DNA from: DATAOG01 sp963757395
Lineage (GTDB): Bacteria > Pseudomonadota > Alphaproteobacteria > Geminicoccales > Geminicoccaceae
Length of the DNA stretch: 64,000 nt
Assembly (NCBI GenBank): GCA_963757395.1
Contig: CAVWRK010000003.1
Coordinates: 310,001-374,000 of the forward strand
Direction of reading: 5' to 3'
This document shows, piece after piece, positions 9,265 to 16,171 of the stretch. A program made the position numbers and the translations under genes. Each line of letters begins with the position of its first letter. The first letter of the stretch is position 1. The notes under the pieces were generated by a model that saw nothing but the letters and a program-made list of their open reading frames with translations, was not told the DNA's origin and made no database searches.

Positions 9265-10776
9265 TCACTGCACCTCGATCGGCAGCCGGGCCTCGACCAG
9301 GCCGGTGCTGTCGATGTGGCGGTAGGCGGCCACGACCTCGTCCAGCGAGTGGACCGGCATCGGCCGCAGGTCGGGCGTCTTGAGCGCCGGCGGCAGGCGC
9401 ATCCCGAGCTCCGCCGCCGAGGCGAGGCAGGCCACCGCCTCGCGGGCCCGCGGGCGATCGAACACGATGTCGAAGCGGGCCTCGCCCGGGATCGCGAGCG
9501 TCCGGCCGGCGATCACGTGAGCATCGGGCTGGAACTGGTTCGGGAAGATCCGGGTCACCGTGCCGCCGCCATCCTGATAGTAGCAGTAGACGTAGCTGTC
9601 CTGACTGACGATCGCGGTCAGATCGAGCGACTGGTCGACCTGGTAGACGGGCTTGGAGCCGTTGGGGGTCGCGAGCGTGAGCGTCAGCGGGTTCGGCCGC
9701 ACCCGTGCGGCCGCCTCCTGTGCCGAGGCGCCGAACTGCGGGTCGGGCTGGCGGCCGAGCGCCAGGTCCTGATGGATCAGGCTGGCGTAGAGGTCGAAAT
9801 CGACCCGGCCGTCGGCGAGCAGGCCGTTGTCGGCCTGATAGCGCGCGACCGCGCCCTTGGTCGCGGGGTCGAGCTCGCCGGTGACCGGCGCGTCGTAGAG
9901 GCCCTGGCTGGCCAGCGCCCGCTGCACGAACACCACCTGCTCGCGCGCCGACATGTCCTCGAACCATTGCCGGGCCTCGGCCTCGACGGCGGGGTTGGTC
10001 TGGTCGATCTGCAGGCAGCGCCAGTACGGCACCTGGGCGAGCTTGCCCAGGACCTCGATGGTGCTGAGCTCGACCAGGTTGCGGACCGCCGCGTGCATGC
10101 CCTCGGCCCGGTTGAGCGCGATGTTGAAGAACGTGCCGTAGGTGTCGATCCGGCCGCCGGCGTCGCCCGCCTTGCTGGTCCGGGTCACCGAGATCGAGTT
10201 GTGCGCCGACATGCCCGGCTGGATCTGCCGGGTGAGCAGGTCGCCGACGTTCATGTCGAGCGACACCACCGAGGTCACCTGGTCGGCGCTGAAGCCGAGG
10301 CTGAAGGCGCTGCCGGCGATCGAGGCGCCGGACGAATCGGCGATCACGCCCTCATCCAGCTGGGTGATCGCGCCCCGGATGTAGTAGTTGGGCACCCGGA
10401 AGTCGTCGGTGAAGCCGACCAGGCCCTGAAGGTTGTTGATGTCGGTCTCGTTGGGGTCGAAGTCGACGAACTTGAAGGCGCCGCTGCGCACCGACATCCG
10501 CGAGACCGCCGAGATCAGCATGTCCTTGGTGCCGGTCTGGATCTCGCCGGTGGCATCGGGCAGGCCGGCGCTAGTGATCACGATGCCGTTGACCCCGAAC
10601 TGGGCCAGCAGATTGTCCATGCAGCGGAGCGATTCGCTGAAGCTGGTGAAGTTGCGGACCGGCAACGTCTTGGGACGGGACACCACCGGCGCGTCCTTGG
10701 GGCTCGCACAGCCGGCGAGCAGCACCAGGGCTCCGGCCAGCGATCGGCACGCGGCGCTCTTGATCAAGCCTGTCAT
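9265..10776 (-). CDS. CsgG/HfaB-like lipoprotein with peptidoglycan-binding and DUF4384-like domains
   Basis: 503 residues. ATG 10776 is preceded by an AAGGGG ribosome site. A lipoprotein signal ends in LLAGC, with acylated Cys at residue 23. Residues about 35-255 resemble the CsgG/HfaB family of outer-membrane secretion lipoproteins (KDMLISAVSRMSVRSGAF, YYIRGAITQLDEG, SLDMNVGDLLTRQI, GMHAAVRNLVELSTIEVLG). About 285-345 looks like a PG_binding_1 domain (VQRALASQGLYDAPVTGELD), and about 380-460 like a DUF4384 domain (SYVYCYYQDGGGTVTRIFPN). CsgG forms the outer-membrane pore that exports curli subunits; here the family core appears anchored to the wall through the extra domain. It is the last gene of a minus-strand series behind three repeat-protein genes and a small exported protein, which makes a role in exporting or assembling them plausible. 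That role is inference. Confidence 0.75.
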   Translation of the reverse strand: MTGLIKSAACRSLAGALVLLAGCASPKDAPVVSRPKTLPVRNFTSFSESLRCMDNLLAQFGVNGIVITSAGLPDATGEIQTGTKDMLISAVSRMSVRSGAFKFVDFDPNETDINNLQGLVGFTDDFRVPNYYIRGAITQLDEGVIADSSGASIAGSAFSLGFSADQVTSVVSLDMNVGDLLTRQIQPGMSAHNSISVTRTSKAGDAGGRIDTYGTFFNIALNRAEGMHAAVRNLVELSTIEVLGKLAQVPYWRCLQIDQTNPAVEAEARQWFEDMSAREQVVFVQRALASQGLYDAPVTGELDPATKGAVARYQADNGLLADGRVDFDLYASLIHQDLALGRQPDPQFGASAQEAAARVRPNPLTLTLATPNGSKPVYQVDQSLDLTAIVSQDSYVYCYYQDGGGTVTRIFPNQFQPDAHVIAGRTLAIPGEARFDIVFDRPRAREAVACLASAAELGMRLPPALKTPDLRPMPVHSLDEVVAAYRHIDSTGLVEARLPIEVQ

Positions 10777-10822
10777 TGGATCAGCCCCTTGCATGGCATC
10801 GGCGTCGCCGATCCCGCGATCC

Positions 10823-11155
10823 CTATCGGCAGCTGGCACTGAGGTCCAGCTGGCCGCCGAGGTTGATGATGTCCTTGGTCGCGATGATGACCTCGCGCCG
10901 CGGGTTGCTGCGATCGACGAACGCGCCGTCGGGGCAGGCGTTCTCGGCCTTCTTGCCCGCCTTCTCGGCCTCCTTGCTGTCCTGCTCGATCTCACCCTGG
11001 ACCACGAACAGGCTGGCGCGCGCGTTGTTGACCTTGACCTGGCCGGCGGGCGGCAGATAGGGCCGCTTGGTGTTGTAGTCCTTGGCCAGCGCCGGCGACC
11101 AGGCGGCGGCGATCAGGCCGAGGGCGAGGCCGATCCTGAGGGCGTGCTCGAGCAT
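10823..11155 (-). CDS. small exported protein of unknown function
   Basis: 110 residues with a clear Sec signal peptide (hydrophobic core ALRIGLALGLIAAA, cleavage after SPALA at about residue 24). The mature part is mostly hydrophilic, has a Lys/Glu-rich helical segment (EQDSKEAEKAGKKAE, about 57-71) and two Cys (CPDG about 74 and the penultimate residue), which may form a disulfide. I recognise no family. It lies 46 bases upstream of the CsgG-like lipoprotein on the same strand and shares the CTATCCCGAA motif with the repeat-protein genes. By position it could be an accessory periplasmic or nucleator-like partner, as CsgE/CsgF are for CsgG, but there is no visible sequence support for that. 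Confidence 0.7.
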   Translation of the reverse strand: MLEHALRIGLALGLIAAAWSPALAKDYNTKRPYLPPAGQVKVNNARASLFVVQGEIEQDSKEAEKAGKKAENACPDGAFVDRSNPRREVIIATKDIINLGGQLDLSASCR

Positions 11156-11213
11156 GGTTTGGGCTCCGCTCTGTGCGCCCGACGTGGTGGCGCAGTATGT
11201 CCTGTGGCTTAGG

Positions 11214-11223
11214 TTCGGGATAG
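11214..11223 (-). promoter_or_regulatory. CTATCCCGAA motif upstream of the 110-residue exported protein
   Basis: The 10-bp string CTATCCCGAA (minus strand) lies 59-68 bases before ATG 11155. The same string precedes each of the three repeat-protein genes and the OmpA-like gene, always in the sense orientation. It could be a promoter element or a binding site for a shared regulator. Confidence 0.45.
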
Positions 11224-11266
11224 GCGCCGATCCGGCGCGTCGGGGGGGCCGATCGCTTCAAGCGAG

Positions 11267-11299
11267 AACGCCCGCCGCTCGGGATCGAGGGCGGGCGTT
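11267..11299 (-). terminator. inverted repeat downstream of repeat-protein copy 1
   Basis: AACGCCCGCC (11267-11276) pairs perfectly with GGCGGGCGTT (11290-11299), a 10-bp GC-rich stem with a 13-base loop, about 107 bases after the stop of copy 1. The same element follows copies 2 and 3. There is no T-run, so it may be a processing or stability hairpin rather than a classical intrinsic terminator. Confidence 0.5.
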
Positions 11300-11405
11300 C
11301 GGCTGGCGAGCGCTCAGGACAGGGGTGGGCCAGGCCTCGGGTCAATCCATGATCGGTTCGGATGCCTGCCGTGACCTGTCCTGGTGCGCTCGTCGCTTGC
11401 TCGGA

Positions 11406-11720
11406 TCAGTCGCAGGCGTCGCTCGGATCGCCGACCACGCCGATGTTCTGGCAGGCCTTGGAGAGCAGGCCGATCGCGGCGTTGGTGTTGCCGTTGGCGA
11501 CCGTGGTGTTCGAGAGCACGCCGTTGACCGTGGTGTTGCCGTTGATCGCGCCGATGTTCTGGCGGGCCTCGGACAACAGGCCGATCGCGGCGTTGGTGTT
11601 GCCGTTGGCGACCGTGGTGTTGGCGGCGACGCCGTTGACCCGGACACCCTGCGCGAAGCCGCTGGTCGCGGTCATCAGGGCGAAGGCGGCAACGGCCAGA
11701 GCAATCGGGAGACGCTTCAT
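11406..11720 (-). CDS. secreted Asn/Gly-rich repeat protein, copy 1 (curlin-like candidate)
   Basis: 104 residues. Signal peptide residues 1-23 (MKRLPIALAV...SGFA). The mature protein is two tandem repeats of 37 residues, starting VNGV at residues 28 and 65, each containing NTTVANGNTNAAIGLL and ending QNIG. The composition (Asn, Gly, Thr, Ala, Val, regular spacing, almost no aromatic residues) resembles amyloid-forming curlin or HfaA-type subunits. Two Cys (90 and 103) in the C-terminal QNIG/SDACD segment could form a disulfide. The protein is identical to copy 3. I know no named family that matches it; the amyloid idea rests on repeat pattern and on the CsgG-like gene next door. A GAGGAT ribosome site precedes ATG 11720. 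Confidence 0.85.
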   Translation of the reverse strand: MKRLPIALAVAAFALMTATSGFAQGVRVNGVAANTTVANGNTNAAIGLLSEARQNIGAINGNTTVNGVLSNTTVANGNTNAAIGLLSKACQNIGVVGDPSDACD

Positions 11721-11773
11721 CGGTGGGATCCTCATCATTGCGGATGCCGGGGCATCGGTTGGGTTTTGGTTCG

Positions 11774-11786
11774 GGGTCAGCGACCC
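11774..11786 (-). promoter_or_regulatory. GGGTC-AGC-GACCC palindrome upstream of copy 1
   Basis: A 5-bp perfect inverted repeat around AGC, 54-66 bases before the start codon. It is conserved at the same distance before all three copies, while surrounding bases vary, which suggests an operator or a 5'-UTR hairpin. Confidence 0.45.
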
Positions 11787-11800
11787 TCGCAGCAATGGAG

Positions 11801-11810
11801 TTCGGGATAG
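11801..11810 (-). promoter_or_regulatory. CTATCCCGAA motif upstream of copy 1
   Basis: Same 10-bp motif as at 11214, on the sense strand of copy 1, 81-90 bases before its start codon and just upstream of the GGGTC/GACCC palindrome. Confidence 0.45.
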
Positions 11811-11881
11811 GCTCGAGGCCGGTCGTGACGATCGCGGATTTTTTTTCGCTCGGATCATCGGTTGGTGGCGCGACAAGCGAA

Positions 11882-11914
11882 AACGCCCGCCGCTCGGGAT
11901 CGAGGGCGGGCGTT
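11882..11914 (-). terminator. inverted repeat downstream of repeat-protein copy 2
   Basis: AACGCCCGCC (11882-11891) and GGCGGGCGTT (11905-11914) form the same 10-bp stem seen after copy 1, about 115 bases beyond the stop of copy 2 and before the upstream region of copy 1. Confidence 0.5.
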
Positions 11915-12028
11915 CGGCAGAGAGAGAGAGAGCAGAGGAGAGCGGGCGTGGGGCAGGCCTCGGGGCAATCGCTGATCGGTTCGGACGCCCGCCGTGACCG
12001 GTCCTCGTGCGCTCGCCGAGTGTTCGGA

Positions 12029-12343
12029 TCAGTCGCAGGCGTCGCTCGGGTCGCCGACCACGCCGATGTTCTGGCAGGCCTTGGTGAGCAGGCCGATCGC
12101 GGCGTTGGTGTTGCCGCTGGCGACCGTGGTGTTCGCGAGCACGCCGTTGACGGTGGTGTTGCCGTTGATCGCGCCGATGTTCTGGCGGGCCTCGGACAAC
12201 AGGCCGATCGCGGCGTTGGTGTTGCCGTTGGCGACCGTGGTGTTGGCGGCGACGCCGTTGACCCGGACACCCTGGGCGAAACCGCTGGTCGCGGTCATCA
12301 GGGCGAAGGCGGCAACGGCCAGAGCAATCGGGAGACGCTTCAT
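12029..12343 (-). CDS. secreted Asn/Gly-rich repeat protein, copy 2
   Basis: 104 residues with the same signal peptide and two 37-residue repeats as copies 1 and 3. It differs from them by three conservative changes in the second repeat: Ser70 to Ala, Asn76 to Ser and Ser87 to Thr. Both Cys residues are kept. The middle copy being the divergent one, while the outer two encode identical proteins, suggests gene conversion or a recent duplication order copy 1/3 after copy 2. The frame is also open far upstream because of the surrounding GC-rich spacer, but the MKR start at 12343 is supported by the identical context in all copies. Confidence 0.85.
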   Translation of the reverse strand: MKRLPIALAVAAFALMTATSGFAQGVRVNGVAANTTVANGNTNAAIGLLSEARQNIGAINGNTTVNGVLANTTVASGNTNAAIGLLTKACQNIGVVGDPSDACD

Positions 12344-12392
12344 CGGTGGGTCCTCATCGCTGCTGATGCCGGGGCATCGGTTGAGTGGGTTC

Positions 12393-12407
12393 AGGGTCAG
12401 CGACCCT
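12393..12407 (-). promoter_or_regulatory. AGGGTC-AGC-GACCCT palindrome upstream of copy 2
   Basis: Six-bp inverted repeat around AGC, at the same distance (about 50-64 bases) before the start codon as in the other two copies. This copy has one extra base pair in the arm. Confidence 0.45.
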
Positions 12408-12420
12408 CGTAACGATTGAG

Positions 12421-12430
12421 TTCGGGATAG
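12421..12430 (-). promoter_or_regulatory. CTATCCCGAA motif upstream of copy 2
   Basis: Shared 10-bp motif on the sense strand, 78-87 bases before the start codon of copy 2. Confidence 0.45.
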
Positions 12431-12498
12431 ACCCGAGACCGGCCGTGACGATTTCGGCTTTCTTGCGCTCGGATCATCGTTGGTGGCGCTCAAGCGAG

Positions 12499-12531
12499 AA
12501 CGCCGGCCGCTCGGGATCGAGGGCGGGCGTT
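12499..12531 (-). terminator. inverted repeat downstream of repeat-protein copy 3
   Basis: AACGCCGGCC (12499-12508) pairs with GGCGGGCGTT (12522-12531) with one mismatch, the same element as after copies 1 and 2, between the end of copy 3 and the upstream region of copy 2. Confidence 0.45.
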
Positions 12532-12636
12532 CGGCTGGCGAGCGCTCAGGACAGGGTGGACCAGGCCTCGGGTCAATCCATGATCGGTTCGGATGCCTGC
12601 CGTGACCCGTCCTGGTGCGCTCGTCGCTTGCTCGGA

Positions 12637-12951
12637 TCAGTCGCAGGCGTCGCTCGGATCGCCGACCACGCCGATGTTCTGGCAGGCCTTGGACAGCAGG
12701 CCGATCGCGGCGTTGGTGTTGCCGTTGGCGACCGTGGTGTTCGAGAGCACGCCGTTGACGGTGGTGTTGCCGTTGATCGCGCCGATGTTCTGGCGGGCCT
12801 CGGACAACAGGCCGATCGCGGCGTTGGTGTTGCCGTTGGCGACCGTGGTGTTGGCGGCGACGCCGTTGACCCGGACACCCTGGGCGAAACCGCTGGTCGC
12901 GGTCATCAGGGCGAAGGCGGCAACGGCCAGAGCAATCGGGAGACGCTTCAT
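12637..12951 (-). CDS. secreted Asn/Gly-rich repeat protein, copy 3
   Basis: 104 residues, identical in protein sequence to copy 1 (signal peptide, two 37-residue repeats, Cys90 and Cys103). It is the first copy in the direction of transcription and stands next to the divergent OmpA-like gene, 326 bases away. An A8 tract on its sense strand lies about 107 bases upstream and might act as an UP-like element. As with the other copies, the fibre-subunit role is inferred from the repeat pattern, secretion signal and CsgG-like neighbour. Confidence 0.85.
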   Translation of the reverse strand: MKRLPIALAVAAFALMTATSGFAQGVRVNGVAANTTVANGNTNAAIGLLSEARQNIGAINGNTTVNGVLSNTTVANGNTNAAIGLLSKACQNIGVVGDPSDACD

Positions 12952-13002
12952 CGGTGGGGTCCTCATCGCTGCTGATGCCGAGGCATCGGTTGAGTGGGTT
13001 CG

Positions 13003-13015
13003 GGGTCAGCGACCC
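13003..13015 (-). promoter_or_regulatory. GGGTC-AGC-GACCC palindrome upstream of copy 3
   Basis: Five-bp inverted repeat around AGC, 52-64 bases before the start codon of copy 3, matching the position seen for copies 1 and 2. Confidence 0.45.
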
Positions 13016-13029
13016 TCGCAGCAATGGAG

Positions 13030-13039
13030 TTCGGGATAG
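13030..13039 (-). promoter_or_regulatory. CTATCCCGAA motif upstream of copy 3
   Basis: Shared 10-bp motif on the sense strand, 79-88 bases before the start codon of copy 3. Confidence 0.45.
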
Positions 13040-13227
13040 ACCCGGGACAGCGCCGAATTTTTTTTCGCCGCCTTTCTTTCGGCCGGCTGCGTTTCCGGGC
13101 CAGGTGGCGCGGTCCGTCGCCGGGGGGGCCGGCCTCGTCATTCGTTCCTCGCACGCGCGAGGGTATCCGCTCGAGCCCGTTCGCAGGGCGAGAATTCGCA
13201 CCGTTGTCCGGCTCGGCTCGAGCCCGG

Positions 13228-13237
13228 CTATCCCGAA
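13228..13237 (+). promoter_or_regulatory. CTATCCCGAA motif upstream of OmpA-like gene
   Basis: Same 10-bp motif as before the minus-strand genes, here in the plus direction, 41-50 bases before ATG 13278. A TTGTCC lies about 18 bases further upstream, so CTATCC could serve as a -10 box here, but this spacing is not kept at the other genes. Confidence 0.45.
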
Positions 13238-13277
13238 GGCACCGACTGTGATCGAAGTCCCAAGCTGGAGAGCCATC

Positions 13278-13974
13278 ATGACCCGCACCACCAAGGGGTT
13301 CGTCTCGAGCCTGTTCGGCGCTGGCCTGGCGTTTGCGCTGCTCGCGCCGCCGGTGGCTGCGCAGGACGCCGCCTACTGGCTGAACGAGGCCAGCGACTGC
13401 GACATCTTCCGGGCGCTGAACGAGGTCGTCCCGGCCGAATGCGCTCGCCCCGGCGACACCATGCTGACCCGCGGCTGGGGCGGCAAGACCCGCGGCATCA
13501 GCCCGCGCGGCATCCATCTCCTGGACGATCCCGCGGCCGCCGTGACATCTGTCAACGCCAGCCCGGCGCCAGCCGCCCCGGAGCAGCAGCAGGCCGCCGC
13601 CGTGGTCCAGCAGGCCAACCCGCCGGCGACCAAGTCGATCAACGCCAGGGTCCAGTTCGAGTTCGAACTCGTTCCGCCTGACCGACGACGCCAAGGCGGT
13701 GCTCGACCGGCTGGCCGGCGTCCTCAAGGACGACCTGATGCAGGACAAGACCGTCGAGATCGATGGCCACGCCGACGCGTCCGGTTCCGCGGACTACAAC
13801 CTCACGCTCTCGCAGCTGCGCGCCCGCGCCGTGCGCGCCTATCTGATCCAGCAGCACGGCATCGCGCCTGAGCGGCTGCCGTTCGTCGGCAAGGGTGAGA
13901 CCGAGCTCTACGATCCGGCCCATCCGACCGCAGCGGTCAATCGTCGGGTGGTGTTCACCAACCTCACTGGTTAG
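13278..13974 (+). pseudogene. OmpA-family peptidoglycan-binding protein, one-base frameshift
   Basis: ATG 13278 starts an exported protein (signal peptide to about residue 28, ending VAAQD) with a Pro/Ala/Gln-rich linker (residues about 90-120) and a C-terminal OmpA domain. The domain opens VQFEFNSFRLTDDAK if the extra G at 13665 is removed, and continues IDGHADASGSADYNLTLS, with the diaminopimelate-binding Asp and the RA..V..YL helix, to the stop at 13974. As written, the frame breaks exactly inside the conserved FEFNSF strand, and the N-terminal half runs into unrelated sequence. The rest is perfect, so a sequencing error is likely. Predicted to sit in the periplasm or outer membrane and bind the cell wall; it may anchor the products of the divergent locus. 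Confidence 0.8.
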
Positions 13975-14161
13975 GGTGAGCGCCGACGCCACTCCCGTTC
14001 CAGTCGCAACCACGGCGGGGCGCCACGCGTCCCGCCGTGCGCCCGTTCGCAGGGCCCTTGTCTCGACCGGCCGATGCTGGGAAATTGTCCCACGAGGCCG
14101 GTAGGGCACCGGCGACCGATCCGGTCGTCCGGCGTGCCGTCCGGGGCAGGGGTATCGAGTG

Positions 14162-15517
14162 ATGGCGAAGCCGGTTCGAGGCTTTCAGATCAACACCATT
14201 CTGGATCGCCTGGCGCTCGACGTGCTGGGCATCCTGCAGCAGTGCCTGGTCACAGCGCCGCTCGACCGCGACCGGCTGCATCTCGCGATCCTCCTCACCC
14301 TGTCACGCCGGACCTACGTCGAGCAGCTGCTGTACCGCGACTACCGGATCGATCGCGACAGCCAGTGGTACAACTGGACCCTGCCGGACGGCAGCAGCGC
14401 GCGCATCCACGAGCAGGGCATCGTCTATCTGCACAAGGTCCTGGCGCGCCGGCCGAAGCTCGCCCGGCGCCTCAAGCACGAGCCCGGCAACATGCAGCTG
14501 CTGCTCGGCCTGCTCTGCCGCCACGGCCCGGTCGAGCACGGCTGGCAGACGGTCGAGCTGCGCCGCGACGCCACCCTCGAGGCGGCCGGCGAGGCGCCCG
14601 ATTTCCTCACCCCGGTGGCCCTCGAGCTGGCGGCGCAGCGCGCCCGCCTCGGCGACGACTACAGCGACAATTCCAAGCGCCGGCGCGGCGAGTACGGGCC
14701 GATCTGGCTGATCCGCGGCGACTGCTGCGCCGAGGTGCCCGAGGAGATGGCGCTGTTCGAAGTCATCGAGGCGAGCCCCTTGCCGCTCGCGGTCGCGTTC
14801 ACGGAGGACGTCGAGGTCCAGCTGATGCTGGTGCGGGTGCTCGACTCGCTCAACGAGCGCTACATGCTGCTGCGCGCCTGCGGCCTCGATCCGGAGCTCT
14901 GGCACGACCGCGACGAGCCCTCGATCGCCCGCCTGCGCGAGATGAAGCAGCTGCGCCGGCCGGCTGAGGAGCTGATGCGGCTCGGCATCGAGGACGACAA
15001 CATCGACGCCTATCGGCGCGCCTTCAACCAGCTCAAGGGCAGCGCCAAGCAGTTCGCCGGCTGCGCGAGCTTCGACGAGTTCGCGACCACCGAGCACGGC
15101 ATGGGCATCCTGCGCTACGCCTCCTTGTCGCTCGACGACCCGGTCGGCTCCGACGACAGCGGCGACGAGTGGGCGCGGCACGAGACCTTGGCCGACCCCG
15201 ACGCCCCGAACGTGGAGGAGACGGTGACCCGACGGCGCGCCGCCGGCCAGTGGGCCCACATGCTGATCGACGACCGGCCGGATTGGTTCGACCCCCTGAT
15301 GACCTATTTTTTCACTGAGGTGATTGGCAACGAGCGGCCGATCCATGGTGGCCCGGGTGACCGCGGGGTGCTGCGCGATCACGAATTTCAGAGGCTGATC
15401 GAATCCTATCCCGAACTCACGGTCTTGGATGAGGCAGAATTGGCCGAGCAGCTCTGTCAGCGTGCCGAAGCGATCATCAAGAGAGGCCTTCGGCGACACG
15501 CTTCACCGGACGACTAG
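14162..15517 (+). CDS. unrecognised 451-residue cytoplasmic protein
   Basis: ATG 14162 (or GTG 14159) follows a GGGGTA stretch. The protein has no signal peptide or membrane segment and is highly charged, with a basic first half (SRRTYVEQLLYRDYRIDRDS; LARRPKLARRLKHEP) and an acidic later part (SDDSGDEWARHETLADPD). The C-terminus repeats acidic/amphipathic helices. I recognise no domain. It is the first of four closely spaced plus-strand genes (gaps 23, 34 and -13 bases) ending at 18225 and probably forming an operon. Codon use and GC look like the surrounding genome. Confidence 0.7.
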   Translation: MAKPVRGFQINTILDRLALDVLGILQQCLVTAPLDRDRLHLAILLTLSRRTYVEQLLYRDYRIDRDSQWYNWTLPDGSSARIHEQGIVYLHKVLARRPKLARRLKHEPGNMQLLLGLLCRHGPVEHGWQTVELRRDATLEAAGEAPDFLTPVALELAAQRARLGDDYSDNSKRRRGEYGPIWLIRGDCCAEVPEEMALFEVIEASPLPLAVAFTEDVEVQLMLVRVLDSLNERYMLLRACGLDPELWHDRDEPSIARLREMKQLRRPAEELMRLGIEDDNIDAYRRAFNQLKGSAKQFAGCASFDEFATTEHGMGILRYASLSLDDPVGSDDSGDEWARHETLADPDAPNVEETVTRRRAAGQWAHMLIDDRPDWFDPLMTYFFTEVIGNERPIHGGPGDRGVLRDHEFQRLIESYPELTVLDEAELAEQLCQRAEAIIKRGLRRHASPDD

Positions 15518-15540
15518 GCCGCCCCAAGGAGAGATCCACC

Positions 15541-16137
15541 ATGACCGACCCCAAGTTGTCCGACGCCGAGGCCCTCGAGCTGTGGCGGCGGGCCGAGCAA
15601 CGCCTGAAGCTGATCGACAGCGAACCGCCGGTGGCGATCGCCAAGGTCGACGCTTTGCTGCAGATCCTGGGCCCGCGCCGGCAAGGCGAGGCGCTCGGCG
15701 CCTGGCTCGAGCGCAGCCGGACGCGCGACGCCGCCCCGGCCGAGCGGCCGTCGGCCGAGATCATCCCCTTCAGCCCGAGGTTCAATCCCAAGCGCCAGCG
15801 TTTCACGGCGGTCGCCGAGATCGTGCGCCTGGCCGCGGACAGCGGCGGCCTCGGCATCGCGCTGCCGAGCCGCGAGCTCGAGACCGCCGACGGCCGCTTC
15901 CGCCTCAAGGTCGCGAGCGAGGGCGAGGAGCTGCTGATCACGCTGCAGGCGCTCGGCCTCGCCGCCGACGAGTTCGCCGGCTGCACCCTTGGCCTCGCGC
16001 CGGCGGCCGGCACCGGCGAGCCGATCGCCCTGATCCAGCTCGACGCCGATGGCGACGGCGAGGTCCGCCTGCCGGACGACGCGGCGCTCCGCCTGGTCCT
16101 GCTGCAGCCCGTGATCGGCCTGGTCGAGGACGCCTGA
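15541..16137 (+). CDS. unrecognised 198-residue protein
   Basis: ATG 15541 follows AAGGAGAGATCC, a strong ribosome site. There is no export signal. The N-terminal helix (LSDAEALELWRRAEQRLKLI) is followed by a Pro/Arg-rich linker and a C-terminal beta-rich domain (ETADGRFRLKVASEGEELLIT; LIQLDADGDGEVRLPDDAALR). The last part looks like a small beta-sandwich rather than an enzyme. No family is recognised. It lies between two other unknown genes of the same presumed operon and its small size suggests an adaptor or chaperone, which is only a guess. Confidence 0.65.
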   Translation: MTDPKLSDAEALELWRRAEQRLKLIDSEPPVAIAKVDALLQILGPRRQGEALGAWLERSRTRDAAPAERPSAEIIPFSPRFNPKRQRFTAVAEIVRLAADSGGLGIALPSRELETADGRFRLKVASEGEELLITLQALGLAADEFAGCTLGLAPAAGTGEPIALIQLDADGDGEVRLPDDAALRLVLLQPVIGLVEDA

Positions 16138-16171
16138 GCGGCAGGATGGCGGCGAAAGCGCGAGAGCCCCG

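Larger units (their letters stand above)
11267..13039 (-). repeat. three tandem repeat units of about 610 bp, each holding one gene copy
   Basis: Each unit contains, in minus-strand order, a CTATCCCGAA motif, a GGGTC-AGC-GACCC palindrome, a 315-base gene and a downstream 10-bp hairpin. Gene starts are spaced 623 and 608 bases apart (11720, 12343, 12951). Noncoding parts are conserved along with the coding parts, so the array arose by duplication of whole transcription units. The units diverge mainly by small indels and substitutions in the spacers. Confidence 0.9.
12952..13277. promoter_or_regulatory. divergent promoter region between repeat-protein copy 3 and OmpA-like gene
   Basis: 326 bases with no gene. 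It holds the GGGTC-AGC-GACCC palindrome (13003-13015) and CTATCCCGAA motif (13030-13039) for copy 3, a T8 run at 13058-13065, and a CTATCCCGAA motif in the plus direction at 13228-13237 for the OmpA-like gene. The presence of the same motif facing both ways suggests coordinated expression of the two sides. Confidence 0.5.

Noticed and set aside
11267..13039. CRISPR-like or satellite array
   Set aside because: There are only three units of about 610 bases, each with a complete gene. There are no short repeats with unique spacers.
13660..13670. Programmed ribosomal frameshift in the OmpA-like gene
   Set aside because: No slippery heptamer or downstream pseudoknot is visible, and the break is inside the conserved FEFNSF strand, as for a simple one-base insertion.
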